A stretch of 64,000 nt of DNA from Rhodocollybia butyracea (lineage: Eukaryota; Basidiomycota; Agaricomycetes; Agaricales; Omphalotaceae): contig JADNRY010000002.1 in assembly GCA_015501585.1 (NCBI GenBank), positions 992,001 to 1,056,000 on the forward strand. The letters run 5' to 3'. Both the position numbers and the translations under genes were made by a program. The notes beneath the pieces were generated by a model that saw nothing but the letters and a program-made list of their open reading frames with translations, was not told the origin of the DNA and made no database searches. Positions 11,417 through 21,813 of the stretch are shown here, piece after piece (within the stretch, counting starts at the first letter, position 1; each line of letters begins with the position of its first letter).

Positions 11417-11814
11417 TAGAATATCTGTTGTTTATCTTCATTAGTTTTGGTTTATCTTTGTTATCGGTTTTCCCAACGACAACGTTGTCTTCATTGTAGC
11501 ATTCTTCCATTCCTCATGATATTTGCATCCCTTCGTTCATTCCATTTTCAATGGCTCTCCGATGGATTTTCCTCCATTTGCTCGCTCCTTTACCATCAGC
11601 TCTCCGTTATTCATGGATGCTAGCATCTCACCCTCTCTTGCACTATCTCTCTGTCCTTTCTGGACTCTAGTCACTGTACAACATTCAAACCATCTATCTT
11701 GCATCCGTGTAGTGCCACGGACCACCTATATTTAGGATGACTTTCATGACCATTTCTTCTAGTATATATTTTCTTACATACATCGTGGGAAATATTACCA
11801 TTTCGCTCTGGACC
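11417..11814. other. Intergenic, Ste50 to CUE gene
   Basis: 3' region of Ste50 and 5' region of the CUE gene, rich in pyrimidine tracts. In-frame codons extend upstream of the chosen CUE start as far as 11737. I see no other gene. Confidence 0.4.
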
Positions 11815-14043
11815 ATGGTGGCGAATGAGTCTGTAGCAACAAAGTTACCTCCTTATCCTTCAGCCGTTGCCCAGAAAGCTTTATCGCCCTCTCAACGGGC
11901 AAATTTGAACGAGACCATTTCGTCCTGCATCGTCGATTTCTTATCGCTGCCCCCTTCCAAACGGAACACTACTTCTGCATGCGCCTTTGTTGCCTCCTAC
12001 GCCAAAGATGTCGCCGTACAAAGTCTGCAGGCTTTAATTTGGGATACTGAAGATGGGCCTTCCAAAGTCGAAAAGACGATTCGGATACAGGTTTTGCAAT
12101 TAGCAGAACAGCTAGCCATAGAATTGGACGTGTTTACTCTGTTGGATCTCGCTTTCATCTATGCCAGCACGAATCCCAAACGGACGAGGGCATTGCTTGA
12201 AGCGGCAAATTCAAGCTTGTCTTCTACAGATCTTATCACACCTTTCATTTCACTCCTAGAATTTGACAATGGCCTTTACACTCTCCGCAAAACGTCCCAT
12301 TGCATTTCGGCCCTCTTCCGTGTTGCTCCGCCCACCGTCGTTCGCGCGTTTGCCCACTCCAAATTCTTTATCCTCGCTCTAGCAAACACATACCAGGTAG
12401 GGCTAAACAGCATTGCACACTCTTATGGCGGTATCAGTTTGGACATGAATGGACGCACAACTGCAGACGATTGGGAAAAGATCTGGCTGGAAACCAAAGT
12501 CTCTTTTATGGACTCTTTCCATGCTTGTATGGTCTGTTTGCTTAACGATGTAACATCAGCTTCTGGACGGGCTCTTGCCGTTGAAGCTGAAACAATATTC
12601 GACATTGTTTTTGCTCTTTTAGAGCTCAATTCCACTGCTGGACAAGCCCCGACACCATTTCTGAATCAATCTATTTTGGCGGATTATCAGCAATCTTATG
12701 ATCTCATGCGGACACTTTCCTCGTCCTTCCGACACGCAGTTGAACGTGATGCGCGCTTGGATTTGTTAGAAGAGAGTCTGAAGAAATTAGAGAGTGGGGA
12801 GGGAGGGAAGAAAAACCCCGGTGCATTAAAGATCTTGTTGCGTTCTTCCGGCATTCCAGCGGGTATTGATAATCGGAGCCTTAGTAATCGGAACAAGGGG
12901 AAAGGGAAGGAGCAGCAGAGGGACAAGGAAATCAATGTTACTGACCCTACGATACCTGCACCTCAATCTACCACTACGGATGACCCCGACCTCGATATCA
13001 AAATAAGTCAAGTCCTTGATATCTTTCCGGACCAGCCTCCAGACTACATTCGGGATTTACTAACCCACCCTTCATATCCTTTCGCCGGCAATACAGATGG
13101 GGCGGAGAGGGTTATTGGTGCTTTGTTGGAAGGGACCACTCCTCCTTGGGATGAAGTACGAAATGCAAGTAAAGCTGCCGCTGCTTTGCGAAAGCCAATA
13201 CCAGTCCAACAACAACCCGAAAGAAAGAATATATTTGACGAAGAAGATATAGATTTATCGAAGTTTAGGGTTGGAAAGAAAAGGTTGGTGATAATCACAG
13301 AGTACCGAACATTATACTGAACCTCTCCCCTCCAGCGATGATGAACACACTTTCCTCCGTAACCGAGAATTCGTCGAACAGATGAAGGCGGATATACTTA
13401 GACGCGTAGAGGAATTCTCATCGTCTGAGGAAGAGCTAGACGAGGACAGAGATCGGGACGACATAGACGAACCTTCAGTGGCCAACAAAATCAAAGTTGC
13501 TGGGGATGGTGAAGAGAGTGGTGCCTCAGACGAAGATGGTCTTGATGGAGAAGAGCCTACAGTTAAACCAACACTGGAAACGATTCTGGAATTGGCATAT
13601 ATCGAAAACCTTAAAGTCTTCGATCGAGACTCAACGACAAGGAGTAGTAAGGCGAGGGAAGATTTGAGGCAGAAAACAGGATGGGAACATGAGCAGATTG
13701 AAGGTTGGAGAATCATGTTGGACCGAGACGTAAGTATCCCATTTCGGTTTATTGACTTTATCAACATCCTTACCCCAAACAGCCGAAGAGGAAGGAACGA
13801 ATCATGAAAAAACACGAGTGGTCAGGAAATAAAGCTCTGCCGGCTGCCGAAATACAAGGAGCTTCTGCCTCATTAAATGGTCGTGGTCGTGGTCGCGGTA
13901 GCAGAGGCCGTGGCGGGGGCGGAAGAGGCGGAGGAGGCGCTGATAATGCACACGAGCGCTCGTGGAAGGAGAAAAATAAAAATAAAGCTAGGAGGACGGG
14001 GCATGACAAGAAAATGGCGCGATCGGCTGGACCATCAGCCTAA
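11815..14043 (+). CDS. CUE-domain protein, Cue3/ASCC2-like
   Basis: Likely homologue of yeast Cue3 (Rqt3) and human ASCC2, a ubiquitin-binding subunit of the ribosome-quality-control trigger complex that splits collided ribosomes. The N-terminal helical region (about 1-330) is followed by a CUE domain: ISQVLDIFPDQPPDYIRDLL ... AERVIGALLEG, with the MFP-like (IFP) and terminal LL features. Then come acidic stretches and an RG/GGR-rich tail (GRGRGRGSRGRGGGG) that probably binds RNA. Two introns (GTTGGT...CCCTCCAG near 13285; GTAAGT...AAACAG near 13730) restore KKSDDEHTFLRNREFVEQM and DRDPKRKERIMKKHEW. I chose ATG 11815; an in-frame ATG at 11737 would add 26 hydrophobic residues. Confidence 0.75.
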
Positions 14044-14457
14044 GACGTCAACACTCATAAGTCATAAGCCGCCCCCACATAATCTCCTACCATACATCAT
14101 TATATTTCTGTCGCTGCTGCGTGCAACTTTTTTTTAGTATTCCTCGTTCCTTTTCAACCTTCTAATTTCTGCGCACTGCGCACTGCGCGCAGCTTCGAAG
14201 TCTGTTATCTTGAATCGCACACCTCACGCAGATGGTAATCTTGAGCGCTTTCCTTGCTTCTGGATCGCAGCACTCCTTTCATATTCGCTCAGCCATTCAT
14301 CATACTCAAGCGCGCGCTCGTTTAGAATAGATGTTCTTTGCTGGACCCGCAGTCCTCTGGCTTCTATTAGATCATAAAGTTCGTCTCATGGCAAACATAA
14401 GAACCAACTAGCTCTTCATATTCACCTATCGGTTCTCTCACTGATACATTTCTCTCG
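14044..14457. other. Intergenic, CUE gene to dynamin-like gene
   Basis: No gene. Contains a short GC-rich direct repeat (CTGCGCA units near 14172-14190) and a T-rich tract near 14130. This is presumably the terminator of the CUE gene and the promoter of the dynamin-like gene. Confidence 0.4.
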
Positions 14458-17408
14458 ATGTTCCAAAGTGCTCGAAAACTCACTCGTCGTGGCACTGTGA
14501 ACGCGTCGGTCGAACCCAGTACAGGTTCAAGTTCGTTCATCACGATTCCAACACCTGCATCTCCAGAACCTCTAGGCGGGCATAGCCAGACCAATCACTC
14601 GAGCGACGGAGTCGCAGATTCTGACTATGCGAAGAGATGCAAAGCGCTTATGGAGCTCGACCGTGAACTCCGAAAGCTTGGGTAAGTGGCCACGGTCCTG
14701 AGCGACTGCATTGCGATATTTATTAACGTTATCCTGTAGAGCAGACATGTTTTTCGACTTGCCACATATAGCCGTAATTGGCGCTCAATCTGGTACGTTG
14801 CATCTGTTGTTTATATGTACATATTTCCTCCCACTCACACTCAACAATCTAGCCGGTAAAAGCTCGCTCATCGAAGCAGTATCCGGGGTATGTACCACGC
14901 GTAACTCTCATCCTCATCTCAGGTTTGTGAAAATCTTCTAGATCAATGTTCCCAGAGATAGTGGAATATGTACTCGCTGCCCCGTCGAGCTCTCCATGTC
15001 CTCTGTCGCTGATGAATGGAAATGCAAAATCTCATTGCGAATCGAGTATGATCCTTCCGGCGCACAGCAGGGTGGCTCTACGAACATATCGTTTTGTACA
15101 CTCTCTTTTAATGGTCAGATGGTTTTACCCTCCTGTCAAATTCAACCACTGCTGATACGCCTATGCTTTCAGAGAAAGACAATGTCGACCTGTGGCTGCG
15201 CAGGGCTCAAGCCTCGATACTCTGTCGTGAGAGACCTGTATCGGACTTTCAAGATATGACTTTGGAAGAATTGAAACGTCTCAAGCCTGGCGAAGGCTCA
15301 ATGCTTTTTTTCTCAATGAATGTGATTGAAGTGCATCTCGAGGATCCTGAAGCCACAGATCTTACCTTCATTGATCTTCCTGGTCAGTACACCAGTTCGA
15401 GATACCGCACTCGAGTAAAATATTAATTTTTTTTGAAGGTTTGATCCAGAACGTTTCCGATGAGAAGGAAATTACTGTGGCTCGAGACTTGGTAAAGAAG
15501 AACATCCAAGGAACAAAAACCTTGATCCTCGTTACTATTCCTATGAGTGGTGAGCACCGATGTAGTTGAGTAAAGTTTTAATTGCTTATATATTCCCAGA
15601 CGAGATGGAGAACCAAGAGGCTGCCAGACTGGCAAAGTCAACCGACCCATCGGGAGACCGTACAATTGGTGAGCTAATCACATCAAAAAGGGCCACACTT
15701 ATTTTCTCATTTCACTTCTCCAGGTGTCCTTACGAAGCCCGACACTATCACTCCCGGTGCTATAGGATCTCGTCAGCGCTGGAAAGATATACTCCAGGGA
15801 AAGATCTATCCCCTCCGCCATGGATATTACTGTGTCCGTCTCGCTGATGACGATGAACGCGCACTAAAGCTACTCAGAGCCCAGTCTGAATTGCTTTCAG
15901 ATGGGTTCTTTGCAAAGACTGAACCTTGGAATGGGTTTGAGGATCGGAGCCGTTTTGGGGTTCCAAACTTTGTGAAGGACATCAGTCGCTTGCTGGTGGG
16001 TATGATTGAATCGAAGTAAGTGTTGATTTATACTGCTGTGTAAACTCTGATGCATTTCTTGATAGTCTCCCGAAGCTCAAGGTCGCTGTAGATCAGCTCA
16101 TCTCAGACTGTTCGAATGAGCTCAATACCATGCCTCAACTTCCGACCAGAGAACCATCGACCGAGATCCTTCTCCGTATTAGCGATTTTTGTAGGGAAGT
16201 CCATGAAGCAGTGATGGGCAAAGACCACAAGTCTGTCGTTCAGAGAAACAAGTGCCACTACCAAACATTCAAAGCAGCCATTGAAAGAACAAATCCAGAT
16301 CTTTGGCCAGTCCCATCTAAAGCTTATTACTCAAACCCGGGAATGCACGTTGAAGGAGGGAGTGTTGGTCCGTTCGACCTGTTCGACGTCCGGAAGGAGA
16401 TCGCAAAGTAAGGAGCTCTGTTCAAGTACCTTTTATATAGCTCATTCCAAATTCCAGGTCTATAACATGGGAGCTTCCTGGGTTTGTTCCTTTCGACGCC
16501 ATTAAGGGCATCGTCTTGATGTCAACATCGATGTGGCGGGGTGTCACTGTTGAGTGTTTTGATTCTGTGTTCCAAAGCACAAGTGCGGCCATTGAAGCAC
16601 TCGTTACCCGTCATTTCAAGCAATTTACAAAGTTGCAAACTTTGATCAAGTGCGCACCAAACTGTCTCATCTTTCGATGATTTACTCAACTTCCCTGTGA
16701 CATTCACAGATCCAGTAGCCGTTTGAGACTTAATCATTGCAAGGTGGAAGCAATGTCTCTCATTGAGAAGCTTCTTCGCCACGAAAGCGTACCCCTGTAC
16801 ACACAAAATATTGAATACTTCACAACCCAGAAAAGTAACTGGCTTCGGAAGTACACCGATATCGTACGAGATATCGACCGCAATCCATCTCGCTTCGTTA
16901 GGCCTCCCAAAGCCCCCCGACCGTCTCTACGGGGTGCTCCAGCTCCATATCCACCATCTCGTCAACCTTCACCAGCACCCTCCGGCAGTCCCAGTTATTC
17001 TCCACCCTCTTCAGGTGCTTCCTCGCCGGATGCCTTGGCGTCCATTCTTCCTTCGGTAACATACGAAGATGAACTCTTGGTCATGGCAACCGTCAGTGCC
17101 TACTTTCAGGTCGCTTCTAAGGTACAACTCACTTTGGTTCAGACTACTCAGATACTCAATTGTTGTTACAGAGATTCATCGATCACATACCTTTAGCCAT
17201 TGAGCACCAGCTGAATCAGGTATTCTCAGAGACAATACACGAAGTGTTGGTTGAAGAAGTCATGTCCGGGACTGACGTGCCTCGAAGAATGAAGGAGTTG
17301 CTAAGTGAAGATGAAGACATTGCTGAACGGAGACGGTTTTTAGAACAGAGACTGACACGACTCCGAGAAATCAGAGAGACAATCGCTCAATATGAGGCTG
17401 AGAACTGA
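14458..17408 (+). CDS. Dynamin-superfamily GTPase (Mx/dynamin-like)
   Basis: Large mechanochemical GTPase of the dynamin superfamily. Motifs: G1 IAVIGAQSAGKSSLIEAVSG (split by an intron after GAQS); G2 region VPRDSGICTRCPVEL; G3 TFIDLPGLIQN; G4 GVLTKPDTI. A stalk region follows (FVPFDAIKGIVLMSTSMWRG, then VEAMSLIEKLLRHE). A proline/serine-rich loop (about PRPSLRGAPAPYPPSRQPSP) sits where dynamins have a PH domain or B-insert. A GED-like C-terminus ends in RRFLEQRLTRLREIRETI. No transmembrane segment is seen, so it is closer to Mx/Vps1-like soluble forms than to mitofusin. More than ten short introns. Cellular target unknown. Confidence 0.85.
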
Positions 17409-17599
17409 TTTGTATGCTTTACGCTCCTACAACCATATCTTTCTTGTTTGTAATCTTATATGTACATACCAATATTATGTGTTCCCAACGCTTGTCAGCA
17501 GGATCATGCTTAGAGCACCATGGAAGGAGTGGAAAGAGTCACTAGATGTTATGCACACGTCAGGGAAACAAAAGGTCAGATTAAAGCACACTATGTACA

Positions 17600-20500
17600 T
17601 CATAACCCCTCAAAAAATGATAAATCCTGTGCCGACAACCCTCCAGCAGCTCGAGTCGCAGTTGATGAGGCGGAGTTGGTCGTCGCCGAAGTTGATGATG
17701 ATGGAGTTGTCGATGTGGACCCAAAGCCAGCAAAGCCCATCAATGAAGCGGACTGGTGTGTAGGCCTAGGGTTAGATAGGGGGTTGGATAGAGGAACCGG
17801 TGGAAGTGTTCCATTTCTACTAGGCGTTCCATTGGTTCCAGGAAATGTGGAATCTAAAGACCCCAACTGAAACGATGAGGGAGTACCAGCTCTCGATCTC
17901 GCTTGCTGGAGTGCGAACGTGGACCCCGATGTCAGACTGACGTTCGGATTCGGGGCAGCCGCAAGTGTAGCTAACGGAACATCGTCGTCATCATCGTCTC
18001 CGAATGTCCCCAGTCCGAAGAAATCCTTATCTTTTTGTTGTTGGTCAGATGAAGATTCTGGCGGTGGACTGAGGATTGGAGGAAGAGGACTTAGTGGAGG
18101 CGCTGTACCGAACCCATACGCCCCATAACCAGGCCCTCCATATCTACCGGTCGCTACTGCATCGGAAGCTGGTGATGGCCACTTCCTGCCATTTGCAGCG
18201 GCATCCTCCACTAAACTACGCGTCCGCTGATGTGCCTCCTTCGATACTCTCCTCTGATGAGCTTTTGGAGAGCTAGGAGGAGATGAAGACATTGTCGCTA
18301 GATTAGGCTCAGACGCAGATAGACCAAGCGGAGCGTCGACGGAATCAGCTGAGGGTATGGATCCTTGGCCCGTTCCCCAATTTCGGGAATACGCTGAAGC
18401 AGCGACCGGAGGAGGTAGGTTTAGCCTTCCTGGGGCCACTCTTCCTCCTACACCTGATCCTCCTGTTGTTTTCTTATTCGTAGACACCTTTCTAATGATT
18501 CTGGTAGGGTCCGCCGATCCTACACTGGAGGACGCAAAGACGTTCCTTGTTGCAACTTTTCCGGGCGATTTGGCCGGAGGAGCAGGAGGCGAAGGCGTCC
18601 GTAACGTTTCGCGGGGCGCAGGTGATGCCAAGTCGCTGAATGGGTCTGAAAAGTCCCTGAAATGATTTATGTCTCCGGAAAGGAGTATCGTGTCGGTGGA
18701 ATTGGCAGAGGCGACAGATGAGACAGAGGTGTTCAATGGGTCAGAGTAGTCACGCTCTTTGTATTCTGCGGAAAGAACGCTGGAGGAATTGGGGATGTTC
18801 GCACTATCGGGGCCATTGAAAGCAGAAGACCCAGCGGAAAACAAAGAATGCGCAGATGATGAAGAGAATAAGGGGGCAGCTGAAAATGGAGCTTGCGACG
18901 GGGTTCCGCTATGAAAATCCGAAAACTCGTCTTCGTCGAAATCAGAGAGAGTGGAAGGTGCAGGTGCAGGCATTGCTGCACTTGGAGGTTCGTCATCGAT
19001 CAAAAGCGACGACGGACTTGATTGCGGGCGGATAGATGGTGGTGGCGGAAGGAAACTAAATGAATTTAGAGAGGATTTCGATGATGAACCAGAGGAAGAC
19101 ATAATGGCTACGGGCACGGGTTTCTTCATCGTTGAGGCCCCAGATCTGGGATTCAGCAGCGTCGAGGAAGGTTTTAAAAGACCGGTAGCAGTACCCATCA
19201 CCGAGGCTCTGCTGGCAGCGGCTGATGAACCTGAGACAGCCAACATATCCAGGCCGGGACTAGACGACCGTGAAACAGGAGGAGAGATGAACGACGAAGG
19301 CGTCGGGGAACGATGATTATACGGGGACGTATTTTCGGTAGCTGGTATTTGAGATGAATGGGCAGGTAACGGTGTTGAAATTGAACCTGACGACGAGAAC
19401 AAAGTACTCGGCCACGAGGCACCGGTGTTGCCGTCATCAGTTGAGCTCCGTGTCGAGCTAGACTGCGTAGTGATTCGAGGGGGTGGCAACAGGGGAGCAG
19501 GCAGTGGAGCACTACCAATCATATCTTGGAGTCCAGCCATATCGCTGTGATCGTCGGTGGCACTAGGAACAATGTCTCCCAGAAACTCTAGATCATCTGT
19601 GGACAGTGCCAAGGAAGTATTCGAGTTTTGTCGAGAATGGCTAGGTCTCGCGCGGGAAAATCTGTTTAGGAACCGCGACACCGCGGAAGGTGCATTGGGA
19701 GGTATAGGAGGCGAGTCCTGGAACAAGTCGACTGAACCGCCGTCGCCATAAGTTGAAAGCGGGGAGGTAGGGTTGGTAGGAGATGTGGAGGGAACCGGGG
19801 CAGAAACGGGATTGGTGGTAATTCGAACCGAGGACGACTCAATTTTTGTTTCTGGTTTACTCCCTGATGAATCTGTACTCGCTCTGGGTGATGTAAAGTT
19901 TGAAGATGGTCTCGGAGTTGCTTCCTTTGCTTCTTGGGGTTCAGCAGGGGGAGTTTGAGCGCTCCTTCCGAAGAAAGAAGACAAGATCCCAGTGCCTTTC
20001 CTCTTCATCTCGGGCGCATCTACTTTTTTCTTCTCATCCTCCTTTGGAAGAATTCTCCATCCGACAGGAACAGTTTCTTCTCTTTCCTCCTCACTCGTTT
20101 TCTCTGGTCGCGCTTTGACTGCCACCTCCCATTCAATGGAGCCTTTGGTCCTAAGATACATTCCAAGCGGACCGGAGGTTGCAATCATTGTCGAGCGGGT
20201 CAAACGGATTGCTTCCGAGCTGCGCTTCGATAGTGAAGTTTGTGAAGAAGAGTTGGGTTTGAAAGAGAGCGCAGGAAGGGCTGAAAGAGGTGGAAGAGGG
20301 GGGGTTATAGTTTCGCAAAGTAGAGTGCTATATGGTATATTATGAATACAAACATTACGAGAGTTGGAATATGGTACTTACAGGCCTTCGACGGCATCTA
20401 TACCACCTTTCCAACGATTGAATGAATCTTCGACTTCAAGCTCCTTCCAACCATCGCTGGCATCTTGGTGGTCTGATTTTGGCTGTCCCTCTGATGCTTT

Positions 20501-21562
20501 TGACACATCTACCACGGTGACGTCCTTGGCCACATCTTCTACGTCTGTTATTTCCTGTTCCTGTCCTTCTACCACGGTTACTTCCTCACTGAGGTCCGTT
20601 CCTTCATCATGGGAGGCCTTCTGTGTGGCATCAACCTTCGGATCATCTTCCCTGGGAGGTTCTGTCAACGATGGGAGATCTCCATCTTTCTTTGTCGGTT
20701 TGGCTGGAGCCCATAGATCATCTGAAATTTCGTCTAAAGTTTGAAGGATCGAGGCCAGGAATTCCGGAGGCTAACCGCGAAAAGCATGATGAGAACGAAG
20801 TAGAAAAGGAAAGAATGGACTTGCCACAACTCGATCCATTCGTTCTTTCTCTCGCTTGGCTCGCTCCCATTCATCCAACCTCTCTTCCTCAGGTTCTTGA
20901 TTAATCTCTGTTTCCTTGGCCCAAGTTTCTCCCCATGCCGAATTCGTAGTGATGACTGCAGATGTCCAAGTGTCTTCGCCAGCAGAAGATTCAACTGTCG
21001 ATGAGTTAGACTCGAAAGTACCAAATTCAAACGCGTCTGGAGTTCCGGGAGCTGGCGGAGGGGATAACGGAGGTCTGTCGACTAGCACAGAATCGATCGA
21101 AGTAGCAGGAAATGTGCTTTGAGATGGGGTCCAAGGATCCACAATCTCGTCCGGAGCTTGTTCAGCATCTTCTTCATTTTCCTCGTCGTGTTCAACCTCC
21201 CCCAGCTCCTCTTCTTCCACAGATTCTTCGGCAAGTTCTTCATACGTTTCCGTGCCCTGAACGGTAGTCGAATCTTCAAAATGTGCACTCATACTCTCGT
21301 ACGAGGAGGTCCATGATAATGACTTTGCGCTTGAGCTTGAAATTAAAGCTGGTTCTGTAGCATTAGCAGATTCCCATAATGAAGGCGCGTCGTCGGATGG
21401 CTCGTTCCACGTCACGGCTGGCCCTGAAGACCAAGACGGTAGAGCAATATCTGTTTCATTTTCGGCAGGTTTTTTCCAGTTGGTGGCGGGAACAGAAGAA
21501 ACTAGAGTCGAGGTTTTATTGGACTCTGGTTCTTCCCATGCATTCGCCCACGGATTATCCAT
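17600..21562 (-). CDS. Large disordered Ser/Pro-rich protein with acidic-Phe motifs
   Basis: Reverse-strand gene from ATG 21562 (MDNPWANAWEEPE) to a C-terminus AQDLSFFEGL. Two introns join three exons of roughly 240, 130 and 900 codons. One (GTAAGT...ATATAG near 20380) joins DAVEGL to TLLCETITPPLPPL. The other, near 20815-20762, most simply uses a GC donor (GCAAGT...GGTTAG) to read DRVVPPEFLASILQTL. The protein is mostly low-complexity Ser/Pro/Asp. Short motifs recur: DEDEFSDFHSG, FEFGTFES, LGTFGDDDDDD and DDLEFLGDIV. Similar acidic-phenylalanine motifs bind gamma-adaptin ear domains in Laa2/aftiphilin-type proteins, so a trafficking role is possible but is inference only. No known domain is recognised. 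Its 5' end is partly duplicated at 24472. Confidence 0.65.
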
Positions 21563-21813
21563 AAAACAGATCCACTAGATCATGAGTAGATTTGACAAGG
21601 AGTACATTCGGGCCGGAACACCACCGAAGTCCTTGATGATATAGGCGCCCACGTTGATTCTAACATTGAATAGTTAAGTATGTACACCTCCAACTGCTCC
21701 TGTCCCATAGTGTTACTCGTACTAATGGAATTCATTAAGCGAGCACGGACTGGGGCGCTCTCTAACAATACAAGTTATGACTCGAATTATCCTTTCTCAT
21801 AAGTTTGACCATC
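21563..21813. promoter_or_regulatory. Shared promoter between disordered-protein gene and MFS copy A
   Basis: A 250-bp divergent spacer. A clearly related sequence lies upstream of MFS copy B (about 24920-25169), including GGCGCCCA(C/T)GTT, TAAGTATGTACA and CATAGTGTTACTCG. This shows the promoter was duplicated with the transporter. Confidence 0.45.
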
